NCBI GenBank assembly: GCA_033557465.1
Contig: CM066033.1
Span: forward strand, 1,248,075,523-1,248,139,522
Length of the DNA stretch: 64,000 nt
Direction: 5' to 3'
Origin: Ichthyophis bannanicus
Lineage: Eukaryota; Chordata; Amphibia; Gymnophiona; Ichthyophiidae
In this document: positions 52,326-64,000 of the stretch, one piece after another
How the letters are laid out: each line of letters begins with the position of its first letter
How positions within the stretch are numbered: the stretch's first letter is position 1
The notes under the pieces: model-generated
Database searches by the model: none
What the model was told of the DNA's origin: nothing
Seen by the model: only the letters and a program-made list of their open reading frames with translations
Program-made: the position numbers and the translations under genes

Positions 52326-55280
52326 TCAGATTTCTGCCGGGAGGGCGTTCCAAGCCGTAGGTGCGAACATGGAGAAGGCTCTATTGGCTGTTGTCTTTGT
52401 ACATTTAGTGACTGACTTAGGGATTTCAAGGGTATTCATCAATGTATGTCTCCTTAATCTATTGTCTGGAGTGCTATGGAGCAGTTTACTGATGGGTGTG
52501 AGTGGCTGGGTCTTGAGGGCTTTGAATGTCAAGACTAAAGTCTTATAGTGGATTCTGGCCTGCAGAGGTAGCCAGTGTAGATTATTCAGGACTGGTGTTA
52601 TATGATCTGACCTTGAAAGACCTACCAGAACCCTCGCAGCAGAGTTCATGGCAAGTCGGAGAGGGCTTAGGGTCGACTGTGGGAGTCCCTGAAGGATGAT
52701 GTTAGCAAAGTCGAGGTGAGGAATAACTAGAGCCTGGAAGATTGATCGGAAATCAGGGAAGTCCAGTAGTGGTCGGAGATGGCGTAGTGATCTGATTTTG
52801 TGATAAATCGCTTTTGAGGTGTTTTTGATATGTGCTGACATGTCTAGCCTCTGGTCAAGGGTAATACCTAGGTAGCGAATTGTGGATTTTGCCTTAAGTT
52901 CTGTGTTGTTGACTTGTAGTGAGGTAGGTGGAGTGAACTTCTGGTTTCTCGTGATGAAGAGAACATCTGTTTTGGTGTGGTTAATTCGCAGATTCTGAGA
53001 GAGAAGCCAGTCTGCCACTGCTTCAAAGCATCTTAATAATTGGGAGAAGTCAGGATGATCAATCTAGAAGGGTGTGTAAATGAGGATGTCGTCTGCATAG
53101 GCTAGGCATTGGACATTGAATGATCAAATTAATGCACAGATGGGCTGCATGTAGATGTTGAACATCAGTGCAGATAGGGATGAGCCTTGGGGTACGCCTT
53201 GTTTCAGTGGAAATGGCTCTGAGGTCGTGGATCCAGTTCTGACTTGTTGCCATCTATTGCATAGGTAAGATTTACACCAGGCTAGTGCTGAACCTAGTAT
53301 TCCTTTTTCTTCGAGATGATGTACGAGTGTTTGGTGGTTCACCGAATCAAAAGCGGCTGCTATGTCCAAGAAGATGAGGGCGTATCCTTGGTGGATGTTG
53401 TCAAGACCAATGATTAGATTGTTAAATAGGGTTGTAAGGATGGTATCAACACCGTGTGCTTCTCTAAAGCCATGCTGGGATGAGTCCAAGGGTGCTTCTA
53501 TATCGACATGGTGTTGAATCTGTCACTGGACTACCTTCTTGAAGATTTTGGCTAGTAGCGGGATGCTCGAAATTGGTCTGAAGGACTCAACTTTAGTTGG
53601 ATCGAGTTTACTATTTTTTAACAGAGGGCGGATGGATGTGTATTTTAAACTTTGGGGGAAGGACCCTATTGATAGGGATTGGTTAAGGTTTCTGCATATT
53701 GTTGGACTGAGGTCATGGCGCAACTTTCTAATCCAGCTTGCAGGGCATGGATCGTTAGGAGCAGTAGTGAGGTTAATAGTGGAAATAATATCTACAATCT
53801 CTTCACAAGATACCTCAGAGAATTTCGTTAGGGAGGTTGGTTGTGAGGACACATATGGGGTGGAGAAGGATGAGATGGTAGCAGCCGTATTGGTCTGGAT
53901 CGACTTTGATTGTAGGTAATTGGCATAGTCTTGTGGCTGGGGCATAGATGATTGGGCTGGAGCTGGGTCGCCTGTCAAAGACTTGACAATAGTGAATAGA
54001 TCATGAGGTTTGTTTAGAGATCTCTTTAGTAATTCAGAATGGTAATGTTTTCTTTTTTCCATTGTCTTCTCGCGGTGTAGCTTTAGTTGAGCAGAGTATA
54101 TCTCGAGTGCCTTGGAGGTCCGGGTGTGTCGCCAGTGTCTCTCAAGCTTGCGTAGGTGGAGAAGAGAGGCTCGCAGGTCCTGGGAGTACCATGGCACGTG
54201 TTCCCATTTTGCAGAGTTCTTGTTGGAAGCTGGGAGACAGGCAGCAGCTCTGATGGCGTTATCCCAGTTGGAGACCAATTCATCTGGGTCGAGGGATTCG
54301 TTGGAAAGGAGAGGTAAGATCTTCTCAAGGGCCTTCTCCTTAACAAGAGGCCGAAAGCGTGTTGTAATAATTCTGGTGGGGGGGCTTCCTTTATTGATGG
54401 AGTTGCTGGGGTAGTTGGTGGGTATGTGGAATAGGAGTAGGTTATGGTCAGACCAGGGTACAGGTGTTATGGAGATCAGCAGGTTCTGGGCTGAGTTGAC
54501 AGATGCCTGAGGTCCAAAGATCAGGTCCAGTTTGCCACCCTTGTTATGTGTGGGTGAGTCGATGAGTTGCTTGTAGCCCAGCTTGTTCATTGCATCAAGG
54601 AAGGCTGAGGAATGTGTATTTAGTAAGGAGGGTAGATTGAAATCTCCCATAAGCCAATTCAGAGAGCGTGGGTTGCTGGGGTTACAGGCTAGATAAATTA
54701 TTGATGAGAGGTCATCGGGTGATGATGTTGGTGCTCGGTATAGTAGATTAATTGAGCAGTGTTCATTCGATATGGACAATGTGTCCAGATGAGTTGAGCT
54801 AATAGTGTTGTTTAGAGCGAATTGGAGATTGGATCTGGCAAGGATGAGCATACCTCCTCCCCTCTGGTGGATCCTATGGCAGGCGTAGGTCGAGTAACCC
54901 GGTGGTGACATCTGGTTGATTAGGACATTATCACAGTCAGATAGCCAAGTTTCAGTTATCATTAGGACATCGAGGTCATGGCGGGATATCAGGTCCATGG
55001 CTATAGGCCATTTCGAGCATATTGATCTAGCATTTATAAGTGTACATTTGAGTAGGCATTGGTGTTTGTATTTATCAGCTTGGATGGTCTTAAGGTTCTG
55101 TAGAGGGATGTGTAAGAGGTGTGAATGGCGTGTTGGAGAGGAATGGCAGGGGTTTTCAAACCCTCTTCTGCCATGATTGTAGAGGACTGGGATGTGGTTG
55201 ATACCGTGACTAAAGGCATGAGATATGTTGGGTGTCAGGGAGGTGAGGATGAATAGGGTAAAGGATAGGAATGGGTGCAT
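52326..55280 (-). pseudogene. L2-B ORF2: endonuclease and reverse transcriptase
   Basis: The N-terminal leader starts at 55280 with a hydrophobic stretch (FLSFTLFILTSLTPN). The endonuclease follows, with NARSICSKW, VLMITETWLSD (catalytic Glu), RGGGMLILARSN, WLMGDFNLPS, KGGKLDLIFGPQ and VPWSDHNLLLF. The linker has LRKLERHWRHTR. The 585-codon frame stops at 53523 after IPLLAKIFKKVVQ. RT continues as QHGFREAHGVDTI, IFLDIAAAFDSVNHQ and QGVPQGSSLSALMFNIYMQP (53489-53124), then YADD in another frame near 53095. The C-terminal part (53018-52326) ends in FAPTAWNALPAEI. All catalytic residues are visible. At least three in-frame stops and one frameshift prevent a full product. Confidence 0.9.
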
Positions 55281-55716
55281 CTTGGGTGCTCTATGTGGGG
55301 CAAGCTACGGGCTGGCAAAAATTAAATCGGCTGATAAGTGCAGGCTAATAATGTGAAGTACAGGATTAGCAAGGAGCAACACAGTACTGCAGATTCTGGT
55401 AAAACAAGTTGAGTGGCAACAGTTGCAGTGAAATATAACAAAGTATCAGCAAAGGTTATGGAAGATTAGTAACATTGATTAACAGCGTGACAGGCTTAAA
55501 TAAAGGCAATGTAGCTCAAGGTAGCACATAGAGGTCAGGTCACAGGGTCTCTGATAAGTGTCCTTTTTATATGGTTTACCTCGGGGTTTTCTAGATTTTC
55601 TTTTGATTAGTAGAGATGAATGATGAAGGAGAAGGTGGGGACTTCTTCCAGGATGTTGTGGTGAGAGGGCTAGACTTCTTAGTGGCTGTTCTCAGGAGAT
55701 CGGTGAAGGGACCATC

Positions 55717-55796
55717 GCCTAAGGGCCACGCCAAGGGGCCCTCTGGCGAGGCCCTCAGGCACGGGCCCGCCAAGCGTGGGTGCGCCTGCCGGCGCT
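55717..55796 (-). promoter_or_regulatory. GC-rich L2 5' box, shared with L2-A
   Basis: CGCCTAAGGGCCACGCC and CTCTGGCGAGGCCCTCAGG match 7347-7426. It is an inferred internal promoter or leader structure. Confidence 0.6.
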
Positions 55797-55806
55797 CTCT
55801 CTTTAG

Positions 55807-55890
55807 CATGTAGTACAAGTTACCACAGTGCTCTTGATTCACGGTAAATTCCACGCTGTTAACACACTTTAGTAAATATAACCCTAAATC
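55807..55890. mobile_element. TIR-element terminus remnant
   Basis: Ends CACTTTAGTAAATATAACCC, a decayed version of the GGGGTATGTTTACTAAA terminus, with a GGTAA-rich subterminal stretch. Confidence 0.45.
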
Positions 55891-56065
55891 AACAAATCAT
55901 CAACATTAGGGTACATAATACATAATGACATCTGGCATAAACAAAAGAAAAACTAATCCTCAAAAATTCAATGCATCAAGATCAGAGTGATAAAACAAGT
56001 GCAAGTAGGAACAACCATCAAGGGCAGCACACGAATGAGAAAAGAGATAAACTAAGAAATGTCGG
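55891..56065. other. No recognised feature
   Basis: A-rich linker. Confidence 0.4.
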
Positions 56066-56460
56066 GGCTCAGTATTCAAAGGCACTTATGTAAATGGCGG
56101 TGACACCATCTGGATGTATATGAATAACTTCAGTCATTTAAAGCTTTAAATGGTCAAGTTCTCTGTTTACAAAAGGGGCAGAGCTGAGGTGCCTTGGGAT
56201 GCTCCAAAGGTTGTCCATTTACAATAAGTAGCAGTGTTCAGCCTCCAAAAGGATAGCATATCCATTTAAGGAGAGCCATATAAATAGCAAGAATAGTTAA
56301 ATGGATACCTTGTTTGTAATCTTTATTTGTGAATGTTTAGTGGCACCATTTAAATGGATAGCGCCACAGCAAATCTGTATAAAGTTTAAGGTATCCATTT
56401 AGCTTTATACAGTTAGCCTAAAGAGATGGAAATTGACGTCATTAATTTCAAATAATTGTC
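56066..56460. mobile_element. MITE-like repeat (ATTCAAAGGCAC type)
   Basis: Starts CTCAGTATTCAAAGGCAC as at 48746. Inside are several TCCATTTAA/TTAAATGGA inverted pairs. Confidence 0.5.
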
Positions 56461-57119
56461 AACCAGCCATTTAACTTCCTTTTTTGCCAGTTCTGGTTTT
56501 AAATTTACATTGCAATGCAGTATGGTATTTGTAGTTCCAGATTTTATCCACTGGAATCAGAGCTGCAGGTCCCATAATGCATCATAATGAGATTGTCAGA
56601 TATGCAGGACTGGAGATTGTCAGATATGCAGAACTGGATAACTTGGCAATTCTAAATACCATCCCATATAAAAGTACAATTTCATCTGTCATCAGAACTT
56701 GGAATAGACCGTTTCTCAGAATGCAAAATAAATGGTGATCTGGATTTAATAAGTCCAGATTCTTTAAGTGTAAGTATACTCAACAGAAAATCTAGCCCTG
56801 GCATGCTAATTAGTGTAGATAGCTTTACATGCAGGCACATCCCATCCGTGCTCAGTCATCCTTTTGATGCTTACTTCGTGGGGCTGCTGGCTCCACCAGG
56901 GGACACTTCTTCCCAATCCTATGCCACACACAGACATTACAGTGTATAACGTGGGCACCCCTCACTGATATAGTATAGTTGCCTCCCACGTGATCATACC
57001 ACTTACTGACTGACACATAGGATACATATGGATCTGACAGGCCCATCAGCTCTTCCCTTTCCTTCCATCCATCAGTTAAATTGTGACTTTCACCGGGGCT
57101 CCCTTATCCTGTGTTAAGG
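56461..57119. other. No gene seen
   Basis: Contains a 24-bp direct duplication (GATTGTCAGATATGCAG block at 56591 and 56614). A CCCATAATGCATC sequence resembles a Staf site core. Confidence 0.4.
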
Positions 57120-57325
57120 TGACTGCCATTTTCAGGGGTTCTAGTGCACGCTTGACATCTTAACGCCCGATGTCCTATTGGCGCCCAATATGTGGCGTCA
57201 AGAGCCCTTACCACAGGAATGCCTATTCTCCACCCCATCCTTTACCGAATGCAAAGACCCTTAACACTGCCATTTACGCTCATTATCCGGTGCTCCTTTA
57301 ACGCTCTTTGGTAAACATATCCCTA
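57120..57325. mobile_element. TIR-element terminus remnant
   Basis: Ends TTTGGTAAACATATCCC, with TTAACGC-rich subterminal sequence typical of the TIR family here. Confidence 0.5.
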
Positions 57326-57349
57326 TGCATAAATTTACCCACACATAGG

Positions 57350-57880
57350 GAAGCAATATTCTTAAAAGATTATTTTGGAAGCCCTATTTGTGATTTGGAT
57401 ATCTGAAAATGAGCATGGAGATGTACAAAGCACAGAGTCATCTCCACAGCCATTTTAGAAGCCAGCTCTGAGGATGTCCAAATCTGAACCAAATGTCTAA
57501 ATTTAGACCTGATACAGGCACGAACATGCATCTGAAAAGTGCTTATTTTGGCTGAAAATCATCCAGAGGGTGTGGAGAAGAAGGAACTTCATAATTCCCA
57601 CTACTCAACACAATGTCAATGATAACAGCAGTAGGATATGAATGCTGCTTACCCTGTTTCTAGCCTACAACTCTAACCATTAGGCTATCCTAGAGGCCTG
57701 GCTGGTGAAACATGGGATGTCTATGTAGATGTCCCCTCAGATGTCCATATCAGGGATATCCACCTTTATGAAATTGTGTCTGCGCCTGGACATGTGCGCT
57801 TTTATTTCAGACATTCTGGCTTAGATGCCCCAGATTATACTTGGACGTCCCTTCCAAAATTCCCATCCATATTCCAATTT
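57350..57880. mobile_element. Composite repeat with embedded SINE (reverse)
   Basis: Second copy of the repeat at 50390-50960. Shared blocks include ATGTCTATGTAGATGTCCCC and TTTTATTTCAGACATTCTGG. Confidence 0.45.
57560..57700 (-). mobile_element. tRNA-derived SINE
   Basis: Minus strand: A box TAGCCTAATGG fits consensus; the B-box region CATTCATATCC is decayed. Body CTCCACACCCTCTGGAT as at 50568. Confidence 0.6.
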
Positions 57881-58368
57881 CTGTAGACAAAACAATATTT
57901 CACCTGTGGAAATAGCATAACATTTTGATACCTAAAATTGTATTAGCATGCAAACTTAAATGAAAAAAAAATGTCTGTATAAGAGGCAGATGATGATTTG
58001 GTACCCTGTTCAGGAAGTAGAATGATCTTAATATTAATTCTTGCTTATACCTTTTCGTCTTTAAGAACTAGAATCTAGGCTAGCGGTATCAAATATATCA
58101 CCTAAAGGCCTTTTCTGGCTAGCTGTAGCCCTTTATCCAGCCTGTTGCCTTGTCCAGCATTCTCTTTAACATGCCCCAACCACACACATCTGCCACATCC
58201 TGCCTGGGTCTCAGCAGTTGCAGCAATAAAACAGACATTGCAGCCTCGTGCTAGAAATGTGGCCCCGATCTGTATTACTAATGGGAGGCTTGGTAAACAT
58301 GCCCCATAATGCTTTAACAAAGTTGAAGGATATTACATTCGCACTGGGTAAAAACAGCATCTTGGGAC
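57881..58368. other. No recognised feature
   Basis: Mixed unique sequence. GCTTGGTAAACATGCCCC at 58289 looks like another decayed TIR terminus. Confidence 0.35.
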
Positions 58369-58570
58369 TAGGGTTGCCAACTGGCTCTAGATGCACCCGA
58401 CAGGCCTGCTCCAGTCCTGGGTTTACCCCACTGCATGCAGTTACTTGTAGTTTTCCTTTGCTTATGGAGTGCAATGGAGAAATCAGAACTACATATCCCT
58501 GCATGCAATGAGGTAAACCCAGGATTGGATCGAACCTGTCGGGCGCATTTGGAGCCAGTTGGCAACCCTA
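58369..58570. mobile_element. hAT MITE with perfect 8-bp target duplication
   Basis: Ends TAGGGTTGCCAACTGGC and inverse, with arms of about 100 bp. It is flanked by CTTGGGAC on both sides (58361-58368, 58571-58578). The 8-bp duplication fits hAT transposition. Confidence 0.9.
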
Positions 58571-59267
58571 CTTGGGACCTTAGTGGAAGCAGGACTAGAA
58601 ATGTGCTCTGTGTGACTAAAAAAGCTGGTGCTCCCTGCCCCCCAATGGCATGTAATAACTCACTCTTTTTGAGCTTCCTGATATCAGTGTTCCTTTTGTA
58701 CTTGCACCCTGTACAGCCGCACTGCTTGCCTAGCCCTTGGTACAGTCCTGAGTGGGAGTAACCAGAAAGTTAATGTCTTCTAAAAATGAAAAGAAATAAT
58801 AATTGTAAAAAAATTCTCTGAGGAAAGCAATAGAAAAAAAAAGGTTTCTTCTGGTGATGAGGAATTCCATTTTAACAATTTTTTCTGAATATGTCTCAAA
58901 GAGGTTTTGCTGCTTAATATTCTACTTGCACAGCTCACTATTTAAAAAAAAAACCTTTGCGTTTCAATTAACATGGAAATTACACTTATATTTTTCTTTA
59001 TATTGAAGTGCCTTTGTCTGATCTGTCACTGCATCACTATACAGCCTGCTTTTTATTAGACTGAATATTCTATCACTGACTGTTCTTGGATGGAGCAATT
59101 ATGATCAACTTTTAAAAAACTTTAGATTATTGTTTTATAAGACATCTAAAGGGAGACAGAAAGAATGGCTATTCTTAGCATATTGAAACTATAAAATATG
59201 AATTTATATCATACATTAGGTCAGGAGAATCTGAATGGTAATAATTGCATGTTAATTACAGCCATTA
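58571..59267. other. No recognised gene
   Basis: A/T-rich sequence without long ORFs or element ends. Confidence 0.4.
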
Positions 59268-59269
59268 AT

Positions 59270-61250
59270 GCAATTCATGTATGGATATTTCCAAAGAAAT
59301 AATTCTTTTCTACTTTATTTACATATCCCTCTCCTTCCTCTTTCTTCTTTGTTTTTCTCATATGCGTTTTGGAATGTCCATTCTGTCTCTAACAAAGTTA
59401 CTGTACCTACATTCACGGCCTCTTTATCTCTAAGTTCTTCATCTTCTTACTTTAACTGAAACTTGTCTTCTCCTGAAGATTCTGCTTCATTTGCTGCTCT
59501 TTGCCATGGTGGCTAACTTTTCTCCAATATACCTCACCCAATTGGCCATGGTGGTGGTGTTGGGTTGCTTCTCTCTTCTTCCTGTACTGTAGGTTTTGAC
59601 CCTTTCTTCCACATCAGTCTCACTCCTTTATTCCTTTTGAGTCCACACTATCCACGTATATACTCTACTATCTCTCTGGGTAGTGGAGTATATCTACTAC
59701 TACTAGTACTACCTTTACTACTACTTATCATTTGAATAGACAAGTATACCTCTTTCTTTCTCAACTCCTGCTTTCCTTCTTCCTTGAACCATCTTTTCTT
59801 TCCTCATTCTTGGGGAATTTAACATCCATGTTGATGAATCCTCAGTATTACCCATTATATTACTATACTCTGACTCTTATGTTCAAAGCTCTTCACCTTA
59901 ATCTCCTTATTCAACCTCCAGCTATGTTCTACTACTACTACTCACCAGCATGGCGACTTCCTTGACTTTCTCTTTTTCTCCAACTGCAAATACTGAAACT
60001 TCTCCAGCTTGGTTCTGACCATCATCTGCTAACTTTCACTCTTATTTACACCCCTTCACAGTCTCAACCAATTTCTATTAACATAGTCAGGAACCTTCAG
60101 GCTATTGACCCTTCAGCTACTGTTGTCTCATCCCCCCCCCCCCCTCAGCCACTATGTCATCTGAGTCTGTCGATGAGGTAGTCTCTTAACACTATACTCT
60201 ATTCTGTATTGAATGTTCTTGCTCTTTCCATTCCATGCTCTATGAGGTGTCCTGTACCTCAGCCTTGGTTGACTTCCAATATCCATTGCCTATGTTTCTG
60301 TGCTCACTCTTCTGAGTGCTTCTGACTTAAATTCTCTGTACATTCTATCTTCATACATTACAAATTCTTGCTAACCTTCCTGTCTGTCGTAGCACTCACC
60401 AAGCAAGAGTATTGTGTCCATCTGACAAATTCTCTTGCCTCTGACCCTTGATTTTCTCCTCAAAGTGCCTCTCCCCCAAACCCTCCTTCATTTTCTGCTC
60501 AAACCTTGGCTGACTACTTCCATGGCAATATTCACAGGATTATTCTTGAGTTCTCCACTGGGTCACTTCTATTTCCCCTTCTGCCTTTTCACTCTCAGAT
60601 CCTTCCTTCAATCCATGTCACATCTTCTGCACATCTTCTTCACACATCTGCACATCATCTTCTCCAAACTCACTCCTGCTCCTCTGATCCCATTCCCACT
60701 GATATACTTAGCTCTATTTTCCATGCTGTTATCCCTTCCATCTGTCATACCCTCATTCTATCACTTTCCACTGCAACTATTCCTGCTTCTTTCAGACATG
60801 CTATGGTTACATTACTCCTCAAAAAACCTTCACTGTGTCCTCCCTGCCCTTCCTATCTCCCTTTTGCATCCAAACTACTCAAATGTGAGATTCACCATCA
60901 CTGTCTCGATTTTCTTTCCTCTCAAACCATTCTAAATCTACTGTAATCTGGCTTTTGTCTTGGCCAAAGTCTCCAATGGCCTATTTGTGATCAAATCCAA
61001 GGGCCTTTGCTCTATCCTCGTCCTTCTTGATCTATCTGCTGCTTTTGACACTGTAGATCACCACCTTCTCTCAATACCCTTTTCTGTCTTGACTTTTGGG
61101 CTATGTTCTGTCTTGGCTTTCTTCTTATCGCTTCCATTGAAATTTCAGTGTATGCTCTGGTGGATCCTCTTCCATTGCTATCTCGCTCTCAGTCAGTGTA
61201 CCTTAGGGCTCTGTCTTGGAGCCTCTTCTCTTTTCTCTTTGATGATAGCA
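59270..61250 (+). pseudogene. L2-type LINE, old and decayed (L2-E)
   Basis: Plus-strand pieces in order start with the endonuclease: GHGGGVGLLLSSS, LGEFNIHVDESS, DFLDFLFLQ and SDHHLLTFTL with the Asp-His pair. Next are a linker and the RT entrance (IPTDILSSIFHAVIPSI, IPASFRHAMVTLLLKKPSL). The palm is CSILVLLDLSAAFDTVDHHL with the first catalytic Asp. YADD and the 3' end are missing. Frameshifts are frequent. It belongs to a different L2 subfamily from the other copies (classic LDLSAAFDTVDHHLL type). Confidence 0.8.
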
Positions 61251-61288
61251 CACTGTATAGAGTGGCAACATGAGTTTATAGATTTATG

Positions 61289-61435
61289 CAATGCATTTTT
61301 GCTAGAAAAAATGGTGTCAGTACTTATATGCAGGGCTTTTTCATTAACACATGAGGACCATAGGTCAATTTTAGCAGGCAATGAAAAAGGTGCCAGTACT
61401 CCATACCACTGTGTAACGCCTCAAAAAAAGCACTG
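61289..61435. mobile_element. hAT-like MITE
   Basis: Contains AAAAATGGTGTCAGTACT and the near copy AAAAAGGTGCCAGTACT, with the end CTCAAAAAAAGCACTG. Flanks GATTTATG and GGATTATG (6 of 8 equal) suggest an old 8-bp duplication. Confidence 0.55.
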
Positions 61436-61599
61436 GGATTATGGTTTGCTACTTTGAATTGAATTCTACCAAGTCTCTGGGATGGAGATTTAAATTTAAA
61501 GTTGTAGCAGCTTGAACAAGGCTGGATCTTCAATCTAAACATGGTGGGCACCAGCTGGACTTAATGCAGAGTTCAAATGAGATTCACTCTGCTATTATA

Positions 61600-62090
61600 A
61601 AATGACAAATGAATAGATTATATACTACTGAAAGTTATCTGTGGATATGTTGTGAACTGGAGATGTCCATTGTTCACTGGCTTGTGCACAGGTGTTGGTG
61701 GTGTCTTAAGCTAAATAATGTTGCTTTTCATCTTGGAAATCCAAGGTTTTAGCTTTGATCCTTATGAAGGAGTTACCTAAAATATAAATATAGATAAAAA
61801 TGAAGACACAATGCAGAGATTGAATGGACAACATCTTATTGAGATCCACTTTAGTATTTAGAAAATGGAGACTGAATACTATTCAAATTCATCTGTGAAT
61901 GTTTGATGTATTTCATGAATTGAAGAAATCCATTATCGAGTGATTCAGGTATGTGCTCTGGTGACCTCTCACACTAAACAATGCCATTTTTAATTTGGGA
62001 CTCCAAGGTTCTGGGTTCTACACTTTATGAAGGGTACAATTTTAAAAAACAAATATCAATTAAAAATGAAGAGTGATAGTTGAATGTATT
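61600..62090. repeat. Diverged tandem duplication, about 266-bp period
   Basis: Blocks such as ATCTGTGGATATGTT, CCAAGGTTTTAGC and AAAAATGAAGACAC recur about 266 bp downstream with roughly 70 percent identity. Confidence 0.5.
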
Positions 62091-62492
62091 GCTTCTCTGA
62101 TTATGTGATTTTTAGATTAAAATAGTGGTGTTGCATGAGACATTAATGCAAAGAAAATGCCATTTTTTTGATGAGCGCCTTATTCATGCACAGGTGGACT
62201 AATTAAAAGGTATTCATCGCTCACTGTAAAAATGGCAGATGGAGGTGCTTTGGCTGAACGCTGTCCAAACGCTGCAGAGAAAGTTTGAAATAAGATGTTG
62301 TTTGTGATTTGAGACTCACAATACCCGGAAGCAGGCAGGAACTGACACATTGATGTTGGGTGACTGTGAGCAGAGTGCTGTCATTAAAGAAGAAAGAAGT
62401 CTGAAAAATCTCCTGAAGATAAGTGAACATGTTTTTGTTTGGAGTTAATCCAGGATTTTTTCAAAGTTAAAGGAGCTGTTAAAACTACTATA
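62091..62492. other. No recognised feature
   Basis: A/T-rich; no element end before the TIR at 62493. Confidence 0.4.
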
Positions 62493-62853
62493 GGGGTATG
62501 TTTACTAAACTGCGGTAATGTTACGGACCGCATGATAGGTAACGTTAATGCGCAGTAGGTAACGTTAACATGCGTTATATAATGTTAATGCGCAGTAACG
62601 TTACAACCTGCGCAGAAGCGCTCTGCGGCGCAGTAGACACCGCAGAGGGAGGAGAGAGGGTGGAGAGCTGGGGTCAATGGGCGGGGAGTGGGCATGGAGA
62701 GGCTCCCTGCACACTAACGCGCCGAACTAAAGGGCTGAATCCTACCGCGAATAAAAACCTGCTGTTAGATGCACATTTGCAGGAGAGAGAAACCATTTAA
62801 GTGTCAGCAATGTAGGGCACAGGCAGGGAGCCTGTGAAAGGTGATAGTAGTGT
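62493..62853. repeat. Lone terminal arm of a TIR element
   Basis: GGGGTATGTTTACTAAACTG, GGTAACGTTA-type subterminal repeats and the CCGCAGAGGGAGGAGAGAGG block match the arms at 8353-8610, 12600-12904 and 38324-38600. The rest of the element is missing. Confidence 0.75.
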
Positions 62854-62920
62854 TTGTAAACAGGGGCGCTGGGCGTGAATGTCCACAGTCTTGGCAAAGG
62901 CAAAATACTATTATGACTTG

Positions 62921-62945
62921 CAAAGGATTGTGGGGAATGTAGTCC
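62921..62945 (-). promoter_or_regulatory. ZNF143/Staf-like motif
   Basis: Minus strand GGACTACATTCCCCACAATC followed by CTTTG. It is close to the ACTACAAYTCCCA consensus, often found in transposon ends. Confidence 0.4.
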
Positions 62946-63403
62946 ATTCATACCAGAATCAGCCGTTCACAAAATAATGAGTTGTGTTGCTCGAGTGTAA
63001 GCAAAGAAAAATATATTTTATTCATGGGGTTAATTCTCCCACACAGATTTACTTGGTAACACAAAAGGACACTTGCTTCAGTATTGTACTTAGGAAAAAC
63101 AAATCATGATATAAGCAACTGAACTTCTTAGGCAATCAAACAATAAAGACCTTGATGGGAAACAGAAAAGGTCTTTTTGAGGGCTCCTGCTAATAACTTT
63201 TAGCAGTGCTCCAAAAGCAAAAACAAAACCCAAAAGTAACCAAAAACTGTTCTTTTTCAAGGATAACTTTCTTCTATTTTCACACACAAACAGTAGTTTC
63301 CTTTCAGAGCTCACATGCAACTGTGCATGGCTTAATTACCAATAATTAGCCAGCTGCAAACCCCTTTGCTGGTTCACTTTCTCTACGTGGCTCAAATCCT
63401 ACC
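62946..63403. other. No gene; possible 3' region of a minus-strand unit
   Basis: Minus-strand AATAAA (about 63020) lies between the small ORF at 63404 and the ZNF143-like motif, an order also seen at 35689-36853. Confidence 0.3.
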
Positions 63404-63709
63404 CTAAAGCTTTCTTGCAGGCTTTTCTGGGTAGATAAAAGAACAAGTTATAGTTCCTTTTGATGGTTGTTGTATTTGTGAAAGTATTTTACCACACAGC
63501 CTAGTCAGAGAGCAATCCATGTATTCATTCTGATCATTTAAAATATCTCCTTCTTCTTCAAATATCATAGAATCAATATCATGGTCTGACTCAGAGGAAT
63601 TCCTTAATGGAACACTCTCAGGACAATATTTGTTTCCCTGCCTCCTCCAGTAGTCTGTTTTCCATTGCAGGAGAGCTGGTACCGTTGAGTGATGGTAGAA
63701 TGGTTGTGT
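63404..63709 (-). other. Short open frame, unidentified (101 codons, no early Met)
   Basis: Open between stops, with a proteinaceous look: LLQWKTDYWRRQGNKYCPES, then acidic SSESDHDIDSMIFEEEGD and NEYMDCSLTRL, ending PEKPARKL. An acidic stretch followed by an MDC motif also occurs in the 296-codon ORF at 35689. It may be a fragment of the same unknown element or an exon. No family is recognised. Confidence 0.25.
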
Positions 63710-64000
63710 TCACTCTCCTTTGTGAAAATGCTCTATTTTGATTGAGTTAACTCATTCTAATGAAAAGTGTACGAAATCTAATAGATAAGGATTTGGATTA
63801 CAAATTAAGTAAAAAAGATATTGGAGAGTTTTTTGGCTAGTGATGGTGAGTGAATGTATCACTTTCCTGCAGGTTTCTGCCATATAGAGGGAATATGAGA
63901 GAATTACTGAGGCCTTTTCCCTCCATTTAAAAGTTTGTTTAAAAAAATTATTTAAAATATTTTTCTCTGAAATCTTTTTCAGATTTAATAAGATTGCTCG

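Larger units (their letters stand above)
51931..55806 (-). mobile_element. L2-type LINE, near full length (L2-B)
   Basis: Minus strand from the GC-rich 5' box (55796-55717) through a 5' UTR and ORF2 to the (TAAA)n tail at 51931. It is closely related to L2-C at the protein level. A handful of stops and frameshifts break ORF2, so the copy is intact in length but not functional. Confidence 0.9.

Overview
This window looks like vertebrate, transposon-dominated intergenic DNA. I see no convincing host protein-coding gene. The organism is most likely an amphibian, and a caecilian is my best guess. That guess rests on the mix of L2-type LINEs with (TAAA)n tails, CR1 LINEs, tRNA-derived SINEs and large terminal-inverted-repeat (TIR) elements, and it is an inference. 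Nearly every long ORF is either a decayed retrotransposon protein or a chance opening in a GC-rich repeat.

Three element groups build most of the window. (1) A family of about 4 kb TIR elements begins GGGGTATGTTTACTAAAC and makes 3-bp A/T target duplications. Copies lie at 362-2421 (truncated), 16888-23478, 23482-27470, 29198-33171 and 38324-42022 (a variant). Related members lie at 8353-12904 (composite), 14357-14915 (559 bp) and 62493-62853 (lone end). None encodes a recognisable transposase. They carry several tRNA-like Pol III modules, an octamer plus Staf/ZNF143-type module like that of snRNA and tRNA-Sec promoters, a palindrome-rich inner MITE and an inner hAT-like MITE. (2) L2-type LINEs lie at 3213-7674 (-), 18243-20861 (+, with an open 788-codon reading frame), 46870-48290 (+), 51931-55806 (-) and 59270-61250 (+), plus several 3' ends. 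(3) CR1-type LINE remnants include an ORF1 with an SGNH-esterase-like region (13050-14041), RT fragments at 7790-8335 and 43641-44430, and one old + strand copy spread over 34140-43130.

The nesting gives a relative chronology. The old CR1 at 34.1-43.1 kb is split by an L2 3' end, by a 2.9 kb block holding a 296-codon ORF, and by the 3.7 kb TIR element. Removing the TIR element restores the CR1 reading frame. An L2 copy split the TIR element at 16.9-23.5 kb, and a further TIR element landed against that element's right end, making a multi-kilobase inverted repeat centred near 23480.

The most interesting signals are: a conserved arrangement of octamer/Staf module, about 90 bp gap, A and B boxes and a T-run inside the 4 kb elements, pointing to small Pol III RNAs made from a DNA transposon; a hammerhead-ribozyme-like fold on the minus strand at 43235-43287; 5' structures shared between two diverged L2 copies; an unidentified 296-codon ORF at 35689-36579; and a short possible exon at 45340-45579 in one of the few TE-poor stretches.
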